From: Streptomyces cynarae
GTDB taxonomy: Bacteria > Actinomycetota > Actinomycetes > Streptomycetales > Streptomycetaceae
NCBI RefSeq assembly: GCF_025642135.1
Contig: NZ_CP106793.1
Coordinates: 8,648,001 to 8,712,000 of the forward strand
Reading direction: 5' to 3'
Length of the DNA: 64,000 bases
Shown here: positions 24,471 to 30,729 of the stretch, piece after piece
Position numbering within the stretch: position 1 is the stretch's first letter
How the letters are laid out: each line of letters opens with the position of its first letter
Program-made: the position numbers and the translations under genes
The notes under the pieces: generated by a model
Database searches by the model: none
Seen by the model: only the letters and a program-made list of their open reading frames with translations
Told to the model about the DNA's origin: nothing

Positions 24471-25598
24471 TCAACCATGGAAAGTGCTCCAGCGGAATCC
24501 GTGTTCCAGCAGTGGTGTCAGTGTCCCGCGGTGAAGTGCGGCGAAGCCCATGATGGTCTTTTCCTCGTCGCCCTGGACGCGGGCCAGCAATCCCGGCGCC
24601 ACGAAGAACCGCTCGTGCGTGTAGGCGAACGGACTCAGCGGCACGGGCCGCAATATGTTCCACAGGGGAGCAAAGCGCTCGGTCGGCATGGCATAGGTGC
24701 GTGCGCCGTAGGGGGCGGAACTCATCGCGCCGTTGAGAGTGAACTGCAGAAGGAACCGGCTCAGCGGTTCCTCTTCGGGGGTCGCCTCCGCATTCGGATC
24801 GTAGGGGTCATCGGTGAACCATGGATCGTAGGGGTCTTCGGTGAACCACACGGTGGGGTCGGTTCCGGCTTGATTATCCAGTGGCCACGGGATGGACCAG
24901 TCCTTCGCGGCTCCGCACCATTCGGCGAAGACCAGCCGGTCGCCGAGCGAACAGGAAGCACGCCGAGGCGGCTTCAGCACAGGATCGGGGAATCGGAGGA
25001 TCGCCGGGCGGAGGCGAGCCAAGCGATAGAAGGTGGCCAACGCCTCCGGCAGGCCGTCCAGTCCCCCTGCCGTGCTCTCGTCCCCGGCCGACTCACTTTC
25101 CTCGGCGGGGAACCAGCCGAGGATAAACGACTCCATGGCCCGGATCGGATCCGTTGCGACGTCGTTGACCCAGTCCACATCCGGCACCGGCCCGGGCGCC
25201 GGGACCGGTCGGACAGCGTCCAGCACCGCGCGACTCAGTGGCCGGGCAAGTTCCAGCTCGCACTGGTTGAAGCCGGCGCGTGGAAGTGCGCTGCCCCTGC
25301 ACCGTGCGATGCCGAGGGAAAGGCAACCCCGGTCAAGACGGACGAAGACGTGGATGAGCAGGGGGCTTTCGAAGTCGAACCGTGAGCGGAGATCGGGAAT
25401 CGGGTCCCCGCACAGGAGCACCTTGCTGGAGTCCTGGACGCCGCAGACCCGCGGGTTGTCCCCGGACTCAACGATGACCACGGTCGCGTCCGCCCCCGCC
25501 CCGATCACTGCCGTGCCCATCTCGTACCGGCGGAGCCCCGCTCCGGCAACGGACAGTGCCGCTGCCTCGGTGACCAGGGCTGGAAGTGTTTGTGACAT
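24471..25598 (-). CDS. Uncharacterised protein, SUKH-like C-terminal features
   Basis: A 375-residue protein. The first half is a beta-rich domain (GTAVIGAGADATVVIVESGD, then LIHVFVRLDRGCLSLGI). The second half has ALATFYRLARLRPAILRFPD, RLVFAEWCGAAKDWSIP and EEEPLSRFLLQFTLNGAM, then a Pro-rich RPVPLSPFAYTHERFFVAPG segment. This resembles streptomycete proteins distantly related to SMI1/KNR4, an unverified resemblance. A nine-residue unit ending DPYDP is duplicated near residue 255, caused by a 27-bp tandem repeat. No toxin partner is visible. Confidence 0.7.
   Translation of the reverse strand: MSQTLPALVTEAAALSVAGAGLRRYEMGTAVIGAGADATVVIVESGDNPRVCGVQDSSKVLLCGDPIPDLRSRFDFESPLLIHVFVRLDRGCLSLGIARCRGSALPRAGFNQCELELARPLSRAVLDAVRPVPAPGPVPDVDWVNDVATDPIRAMESFILGWFPAEESESAGDESTAGGLDGLPEALATFYRLARLRPAILRFPDPVLKPPRRASCSLGDRLVFAEWCGAAKDWSIPWPLDNQAGTDPTVWFTEDPYDPWFTDDPYDPNAEATPEEEPLSRFLLQFTLNGAMSSAPYGARTYAMPTERFAPLWNILRPVPLSPFAYTHERFFVAPGLLARVQGDEEKTIMGFAALHRGTLTPLLEHGFRWSTFHG
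24796..24848. repeat. 27-bp tandem duplication inside a coding region
   Basis: Two near-identical copies of a 27-bp unit (GGATCGTAGGGGTCWTCGGT followed by GAACCAT) lie in frame within the preceding gene. They encode WFTEDPYDP and WFTDDPYDP. Slipped-strand duplication is the simple explanation. Confidence 0.8.
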
Positions 25599-25645
25599 GC
25601 CGTGAGCCTATCCAGGGAAACGGACGGGGCGGATTGGCCGAGACG

Positions 25646-25700
25646 GTCATGTCGCTTGCCGTGGCATAGGCGATCAGTCGTTTGACGTGGTGGGCAGGAT
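25646..25700. repeat. Imperfect direct repeat, copy 2
   Basis: The partner of the copy at 24136, in the same orientation. On the minus strand it truncates a coding fragment and is followed by a short decayed frame starting MTVSANPPRP, aligned with the start MTATARQ of the zinc-ribbon-like gene at copy 1. Confidence 0.55.
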
Positions 25701-25790
25701 GGTGGGGCCCTCGGTGTAGAGGGCGTCCACGTTCTCGTTGGAGAGGTATCGGCGAGGGAAGGCGATCCACTCGTCGCGGAGTTCGGCACC
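25674..25790 (-). pseudogene. C-terminal fragment of an unidentified protein
   Basis: The minus-strand frame reads AELRDEWIAFPRRYLSNEN then VDALYTEGPTILPTTSND and stops. It has GC3-biased codons and sensible composition, but no start. The frame decays upstream of about 25790. The last residues fall within the direct repeat, so the gene was probably cut by it. Confidence 0.4.
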
Positions 25791-26027
25791 GGCCCGTCCC
25801 GGGGACGGGCGCAGGGGACACCGTGATGGTCCGTCGGCCGCACGGGGGACTAACTGACCGCTTCAGAATGAGGGCGTGGGCGGCGGAGGGGCGCAGGCTG
25901 GTGCAAGCGGGCTTCAGGTGAGGTCGACGCGCCACGCGAAAGCGGATGCCGAGCCTTTGAACGGGGCGGAGGCGTGCTTTCTGAGCGAGGGCACGCTGCT
26001 CGGGCCGGAACCGTGGGCGGCTGGGGT

Positions 26028-26585
26028 CTAACGCAGGGCGGCGGCGACAAGGCCTTGGAGAGGCTCGCGCGGCACTTCGCCGCCGCACACCAGCCGGTCG
26101 AAGACCAGCCCGTCGATGCAGGTCAGCAAAGTGTCTGTGCGGTTCTCGACATCCGTCACGCCCTGACTCGCGAGGAACAGTCGGACGGCCTCGCGGCCGG
26201 CGTTCTCGCGGGGGATGAGAATCTCGCGCAGTTCGGGGTCCCGCACGCTCTCGACGGCACAGGCGTAACGGGCGAGCGAGCGGCGGCGGCCCTCGCCGGT
26301 GAGTCGCTGTCGGGTGAGCAACACCATGCCGTCCACCAGTTCCTCCACCGTGCGGATGGGCGGGAGATGCTCGGCCACCGTTTGCAGTTCCTCCTGGTCG
26401 AGTTGGACCAGGCGAGTGACGAGTCCGGTGAGCAGCGCGGCCCGGGTGCGAAAGTACGCCGACGTGGTGCCGGGCGGCAGGGCCGCTTTACGGTCGACTG
26501 CCCGGTGGGTCAGGCCGCGGATCCCTTCGTCGGCGAGTACGTCGACAGCCGCGTCCGCGAGGAGGGTGCGCCGATCCGAAGCCAT
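26028..26585 (-). CDS. TetR family transcriptional regulator
   Basis: A 185-residue protein. The helix-turn-helix spans about 8-55, with LLADAAVDVLADEGIRGLTHRAVDRKAALPPGTTSAYFRTRAALL. The C-terminal ligand domain is all-helical. It is divergent from an FAD monooxygenase gene 74 bp away, and that gap contains two CTACA-N2-TGTAG inverted repeats. It very probably represses itself and the monooxygenase and responds to a substrate of the enzyme. Confidence 0.92.
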   Translation of the reverse strand: MASDRRTLLADAAVDVLADEGIRGLTHRAVDRKAALPPGTTSAYFRTRAALLTGLVTRLVQLDQEELQTVAEHLPPIRTVEELVDGMVLLTRQRLTGEGRRRSLARYACAVESVRDPELREILIPRENAGREAVRLFLASQGVTDVENRTDTLLTCIDGLVFDRLVCGGEVPREPLQGLVAAALR

Positions 26586-26594
26586 GGCTCCTTT

Positions 26595-26606
26595 CTACAC
26601 CTGTAG
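26595..26606. promoter_or_regulatory. TetR operator candidate 1
   Basis: CTACA-CC-TGTAG, a 12-bp inverted repeat ten bases upstream of the TetR start. It shares its half-site with a second repeat 20 bp to the right. Confidence 0.65.
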
Positions 26607-26626
26607 CGCCTCAGATAGGGTGATCC

Positions 26627-26642
26627 TTCTACAGATGTAGAA
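26627..26642. promoter_or_regulatory. TetR operator candidate 2
   Basis: TTCTACA-GA-TGTAGAA, a 16-bp inverted repeat ending 17 bases before the monooxygenase ATG. It has the same CTACA half-site as operator 1. The centre-to-centre distance is about 34 bp, roughly three helical turns. Confidence 0.7.
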
Positions 26643-26659
26643 GCGCTGGGGGTTTGGGC

Positions 26660-27817
26660 ATGGGCAACACGGCAGTGGTGGTCGGAGGGGGCATCGGCGG
26701 GCTGGCCGCCGCGATCGGCCTGCGCCGCACCGGATGGGAATTGACGGTCGTCGAGCGCGCGTCCATTCTTGAGGACGCGGGGGCGGGCATATCACTGGCC
26801 GCCAATGGCCTGCGGGCACTTGACGAACTCGGCGTCGGCGAGGCGGTACGGGATGCCTCGCGCGGCCAGTACAGAGGCGGCACCCGCACACCCGAGGGTG
26901 GTTGGCTGGCCCGGATGGACGGCGCGGTGCTGGAGAAGGCGGTGGGCACGCCGATCATGGGCATCCCTCGCTCCACCTTGCACCGGCTGCTGCGCGAGGC
27001 TCTGCCCGCCGAGGCCATGCTGATCGGCTCCGAGGCCGGCTCGGTCCGGCAGGCCGGCCCCGGGACGGTTCGAGTCGGCTGCGGCGACACGGTCCTGGAC
27101 GCCGATCTGGTGGTGGCGGCCGACGGCATCGGCAGCAAGGTGCGCAGCCTTCTCTTCCCAGCCCACCCCGGCCCGGTCTACAGCGGCTCGACAGTGCTGC
27201 GCGCCATCACTGAGCGGGCGGTCGAACTGCGCACCGACTTCGAGTTGACCTGGGGGCGGGGGGCCGAGTTCGGACACATCGCCTTTCGGGACGGTCGGGC
27301 CGAGTGGCACGCCGTCCTCAACCTGCCCGCCGGGACGCGGTTCGCCGACCCGCTGACCGAACTGCGCCGATGGTTCCGCAACTGGCACGACCCGATCCCC
27401 GCGCTGTTCGACGCAACCCGACCCGCCGCCGTGCTGCATCACGACGTCAAGGAGATCCGCACGCCGCTCCCCTCGTACACGGTCGGCCGGATTGCGCTGC
27501 TCGGTGACGCGGCACACGCGATGACCCCCCACCTCGGACAGGGCGCCTGCCAGGCGCTGGAGGACGCGATCACCTTGGCCGCCGCGCTCGCCGCCGAGCC
27601 CACCGTCGAAGCCGGGCTCGCCCGCTACGACGCCGAGCGTCGGCCGCGCAGCCAGGCGGTTGCGCGGGCCGCCCGGCAGGCCGGGCGCATGGGCCAGCAG
27701 CTCTCCCACCCACTGGCCGTCACCCTGCGCAACACGGCGATGCGGCTGACACCCTCCCACCTCGCAACCCGCATGATCCTTCGGCACCACGCCTGGGTCC
27801 CACCACAGCTGAACTGA
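26660..27817 (+). CDS. FAD-dependent aromatic monooxygenase (group A flavoprotein)
   Basis: A 385-residue enzyme that would hydroxylate an aromatic or polyketide-like substrate with NAD(P)H and O2. FAD motifs in order: VVGGGIGGLAAAIGLRRTG (GxGxxG) at about 6, VAADGIGSKVRS (DG motif) around 155, and GRIALLGDAAHAMTPHLGQG (GD motif) around 282. The ATG chosen follows GGGGG by about seven bases. It lies under a TetR-type double operator, divergent from its regulator. Related enzymes include salicylate and tetracycline-type monooxygenases. The substrate is unknown. Confidence 0.92.
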   Translation: MGNTAVVVGGGIGGLAAAIGLRRTGWELTVVERASILEDAGAGISLAANGLRALDELGVGEAVRDASRGQYRGGTRTPEGGWLARMDGAVLEKAVGTPIMGIPRSTLHRLLREALPAEAMLIGSEAGSVRQAGPGTVRVGCGDTVLDADLVVAADGIGSKVRSLLFPAHPGPVYSGSTVLRAITERAVELRTDFELTWGRGAEFGHIAFRDGRAEWHAVLNLPAGTRFADPLTELRRWFRNWHDPIPALFDATRPAAVLHHDVKEIRTPLPSYTVGRIALLGDAAHAMTPHLGQGACQALEDAITLAAALAAEPTVEAGLARYDAERRPRSQAVARAARQAGRMGQQLSHPLAVTLRNTAMRLTPSHLATRMILRHHAWVPPQLN

Positions 27818-27924
27818 TCCGATTCGCGCCCCCGCCAACTCACTACCGAGGTCCACAGGAACGAAGTCGAGCTGAACGTCCTGCCGTTGGAGGTCACGGT
27901 GGGCAGGCTGTCCGGGCGCGTGCT

Positions 27925-28090
27925 GATCTTGTTCCGGACGACCTGTGGGGGCGGGTGGCTCCGCTGCTGCCACCCGCCCCCGAGCGGCGCCACCGCCACC
28001 CCGGGCGACTGCGCATTCCCGACCGAGCGGCCCTCACCGGCGTCACGTACGTGCTGCGGACGGGCTGCTCGCACTGGCCTGCAGCCTCAT
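27925..28090 (+). mobile_element. IS5-family transposase, N-terminal fragment
   Basis: The frame reads LVPDDLWGRVAPLLPPAPER then RHRHPGRLRIPDRAALTGVT and YVLRTG. This is the conserved start of IS5/IS1112-type transposases. The match ends near 28090, where a Tn3 fragment follows. The matching 3' end of an IS5 transposase lies at 28416. Confidence 0.8.
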
Positions 28091-28137
28091 CTGCCTGCGC
28101 CGACTACGAGCCTCATTCTGAGACGATCAGTTACGCC

Positions 28138-28395
28138 TCAGCCATCGCCGCCGTCTTCGTCTTCCCCCAGCTTCGGCGCGTACGGTCGCGCAGGGGCCGC
28201 AGGGCGCCAGCGGGGGAGTGGAGGAGGTGAAGCCGTAGCCGCCGAGCATGTTGAGGTTGCGGTGCTTGAGCGGGGGCAGCCGCGCGACATTTTCATTCCG
28301 GATCTCGTGGGCTTCGGCGCGGAGTTGTTCAACCGGGGCGTCGATGTACGGCGTGGTTCACAGCCAGACCGTGTTCAGGACCAGGCCGAGCTGGT
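28138..28395 (-). mobile_element. Tn3-family transposase, C-terminal fragment
   Basis: Minus-strand translation gives DQLGLVLNTVWL, a stop, then TTPYIDAPVEQLRAEAHEIR, NENVARLPPLKHRNLNMLGG and YGFTSS. This is the terminal region of Tn3 TnpA proteins (typically LVLNAIVLWNTRYLDAA...LSPLxHxHINxLGRYxF). A stop and a frameshift make it dead. It lies between two pieces of IS5 transposase on the other strand. Confidence 0.8.
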
Positions 28396-28415
28396 CCTCC
28401 ATGCCGCTCCGACGT

Positions 28416-28508
28416 GCTATCGCCTGGCTCCACGGCTTCCGCGGCTTACGCATCCGCTGGGAACGAGGCGATGACGTCGACGAGGCTTCTTCGGCCTCGC
28501 ACCTTCGG
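28416..28508 (+). mobile_element. IS5-family transposase, C-terminal fragment
   Basis: The frame reads AIAWLHGFRGLRIRWERGDD followed by a short decayed tail. It matches the conserved C-terminal FAWLHxFRRLRIRWERRxD motif of IS5 transposases. It is in the same orientation as the N-terminal fragment at 27925, so the two may be the ends of one element split by the Tn3 piece. Confidence 0.78.
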
Positions 28509-28621
28509 TGCTCCTGAAGGGAAGAGGCAGAGATGGCCGAACAGCGTTGACCTCAAGTTAAGTCGAGCTCCTACGGTCGGTCTCGTCGAACCAGGTCAAT
28601 GCGACGTTGGAGGTACTGGCC

Positions 28622-29080
28622 ATGGAGTACTCGCACAGTGACGCCGAACTGATCCAGCAACCCATCGGGTACTGGTCTTGGGCGGCCTACAAGGCCATCG
28701 TCACCCGCACCCGGGCCGCCCTCGCGGGGATCGGCACTACCCAACCGCAGTGGTGGGTCCTCGCGCAGGTCGCGCGCGCCGACACCGTCAAGACCCGCGG
28801 CGACGTGTCCAGCCTCCTCCGGAACTACCTCGACACGGGTTCGGCAACCATGGAGTCGGAGATCGACAGGACCATCGCCCAGGGTTGGATCACCGAGGAC
28901 GTCGACGGACGCCTGAGCATCACGGCCGAGGGCAGGGCGTTCTACGACAGAGCCGCGGCTCTTCAGGACGAACTATGGGCGGAACGGCATACGGGCATCT
29001 CTGACGAGGAGTACCTGACCACCCTGAAGGTGCTGCAGCGATTCATCCACAACACGCGCGGGCATGCCTGGCACCACTAG
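28622..29080 (+). CDS. MarR family transcriptional regulator
   Basis: A 152-residue protein with GGAGG eight bases before the ATG. It reads GYWSWAAYKAIVTRTRAALA then TQPQWWVLAQVARADTVKTRGDVSSLLRNYLDTGSATMESEIDRTIAQGWI, with an unusually short wing DVDGRLSITAEGRAFYDRA. It is a member of the MarR branch common next to hydrolases in streptomycetes. It converges on the alpha/beta hydrolase gene, with a shared hairpin between them, so it is not a divergent regulator of it. Confidence 0.82.
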   Translation: MEYSHSDAELIQQPIGYWSWAAYKAIVTRTRAALAGIGTTQPQWWVLAQVARADTVKTRGDVSSLLRNYLDTGSATMESEIDRTIAQGWITEDVDGRLSITAEGRAFYDRAAALQDELWAERHTGISDEEYLTTLKVLQRFIHNTRGHAWHH

Positions 29081-29106
29081 GCCCTGTTCGAACGAGCGGT
29101 GCGTCG

Positions 29107-29143
29107 GACGCGCCGACCGGACCTGAATGCCGATCGGCGCGTC
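29107..29143. terminator. Bidirectional terminator between convergent genes
   Basis: GACGCGCCGA pairs perfectly with TCGGCGCGTC across a 17-base loop. It lies between the stops of the convergent MarR and hydrolase genes and can act for both. Confidence 0.72.
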
Positions 29144-29164
29144 GGTCACCGCGGGCGGCAGGTA

Positions 29165-29896
29165 TCAGGCAAGGTGCCGGGAGAAGAACCTCAGAGAGCT
29201 CTCCAGCTCCGAGGCCGGTATGTCCCCATGCTTACCGGGGTTCGCGTGGAGCGTCTTGTCGGCGGAGGAGAAGGCGTCGAACAGCGCCAGGCTCTGGTCT
29301 CGCGGCACGCGCTCATCGTCCCACTGCACCAAGAACTCCACCGGGACCGTGATCCGCGTGGCGTCCGCGGCCGAGGCCAAGGCCCCGCCGAGGCCCAACA
29401 CGGCAGCGCGGACCCGGGGTTCGGCGGCGACGAAGGGAACGCCGAGTCCGCATCCCAGTGAGACTCCCCAGTAGCCCACCGGGCCGGCGCCGACGTGATC
29501 GAGCTGCTGGACCGCGTCCAGAACCGTCTGCCATTCCGGGACGGTCTGGCGGGCCACGAGAGCCTGGAATGCGGCGACGAGCGGTGCCAGTTCTTCTCCA
29601 GCCTCCACACGTGCCTGGTTCTCGGTCCCGATGCGGTTGTACTTCTCGTCCACAGGCCGGTCACCATGGTTCGGCACGTCGACCGCCGCCACGGCAAAAT
29701 CGCACTCAGTCACGAAACGGCGGGCAAGGCTCAGGATGTCGGGGGCCTTCTTGTGCTGACCGCCGCCGTGTCCCATGACGATGAGGGGACGAGTACCGGC
29801 AGCACCTTCCGGCGTCCATAGAACGCCGGGAACGTCGTTGAGGAAGAAGAGCTGTTCGCAGACGCCGTCGGAGCACGTCTCAGAGACGAAGCGCAT
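29165..29896 (-). CDS. Dienelactone hydrolase-like alpha/beta hydrolase
   Basis: A 243-residue alpha/beta hydrolase, a clear paralogue of the protein at 17417-18139 (shared VPGVLWTPE, TVPEWQT-LDA, QWDDE-PR and LHAN-G-H). It has the oxyanion region IVMGHGGGQHKK, the nucleophile elbow GYWGVSLGCG with the expected Ser, acid in VQWDDERVP, and His in NPGKHGDIP. It therefore appears catalytically complete, unlike the paralogue. It is likely an esterase or peptidase of small substrates. Confidence 0.88.
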   Translation of the reverse strand: MRFVSETCSDGVCEQLFFLNDVPGVLWTPEGAAGTRPLIVMGHGGGQHKKAPDILSLARRFVTECDFAVAAVDVPNHGDRPVDEKYNRIGTENQARVEAGEELAPLVAAFQALVARQTVPEWQTVLDAVQQLDHVGAGPVGYWGVSLGCGLGVPFVAAEPRVRAAVLGLGGALASAADATRITVPVEFLVQWDDERVPRDQSLALFDAFSSADKTLHANPGKHGDIPASELESSLRFFSRHLA

Positions 29897-30129
29897 AGCG
29901 TTTCAAGCCTTTCGGGGTGCCTTGCGGGCACTCCCTAGGCCATGCGGAGGAGGGAGGCCCGACCTGTCACAGCGTTGATCGGTCTCACCTCCTTGAGTTC
30001 GCAGCGATGCACGGCGGCACTGAAGCTATCACGAGGTTCTTCGGCCGGGTCCGGTCAGGGATGCCGCCGGCGCAAACTTGCCTGACAGAGCGTAAGTCGC
30101 CGATCTGCCCCTGTCGTATGAAGTCTTGT
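29897..30129. other. Intergenic region upstream of the hydrolase
   Basis: About 230 bp that should hold the promoter of the leftward hydrolase gene. The right end abuts an IstB remnant. No palindrome was noticed. Confidence 0.3.
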
Positions 30130-30288
30130 TCAGTTGGCGGCAGCCTGCTCAGCCGGGGCCTTGGTGTGGGCGAGGCGGTACTCGTAGGAGTCGGTGCCGG
30201 CTTGGAAAATGGCACCGTTGACGGTGAGGCGATCGACGACGGCCGCGCAGAGCCGCGGATCGGTGAAAGCCTTCGTCCAGCACTCCTT
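30130..30288 (-). mobile_element. IS21-type IstB C-terminal fragment
   Basis: The minus-strand frame reads [20 protein letters not shown] then [20 protein letters not shown] and a short tail to TGA. It matches the end of IstB-like ATPases of IS21 elements (F-DPR-AAxVDRLT...I-xxGTxSYRxR). There is no Walker region, so it is a remnant. Other IS21 pieces lie at 46863 and 57083. Confidence 0.72.
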
Positions 30289-30309
30289 GCCGGGGGTCGC
30301 GGCGAGCTC

Positions 30310-30416
30310 CCCGGCCGTGGTCCTGGCCCACCTGGCCGCTCACACCGACCGCGTCCGCCTCGGCTCGGGCGGCGTCATGCTGCCCAACCATGCTCCCCTC
30401 GTCATCGCCGAGCGGG
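30310..30416 (+). pseudogene. Luciferase-like monooxygenase fragment
   Basis: The forward frame reads [20 protein letters not shown] followed by [13 protein letters not shown] and then decays. This is the diagnostic strand-loop of flavin-dependent luciferase-like monooxygenases ([29 protein letters not shown]). About 35 codons survive. Confidence 0.72.
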
Positions 30417-30729
30417 CCTGTCGGGCAAGCGGTCCATGCTGCTGCAGGGCCGTCCCCACCCAGAACGGTGCACATGGCGCGAGCGCGGAGCGGCGGCTCG
30501 TGCAGAGCCTGGGCGCGGTTGATGCAGCAGGGCCGCCGCCCGGCTGAGCAGGCCGAGCGGCCACGCAACTCTCACATTCATCGGATCAATGAACGTGAGA
30601 GATCAGGGTGGATCTCGAAGAACTCTTGACCGTTCGACGTCTCCCGTTCAAAGCGTCAAGGCATACATCCTATCTGTCGCTCAACTTGCTTATCCCCGCC
30701 GCTGTCCACCACGAGGAAGTGGTAACCCA

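Noticed and set aside
24136..25700. CRISPR-like or IS-end interpretation of the repeated 50-bp unit
   Set aside because: Only two divergent copies 1.5 kb apart with no spacer structure and no paired inverted terminus. Reported as a direct repeat only.
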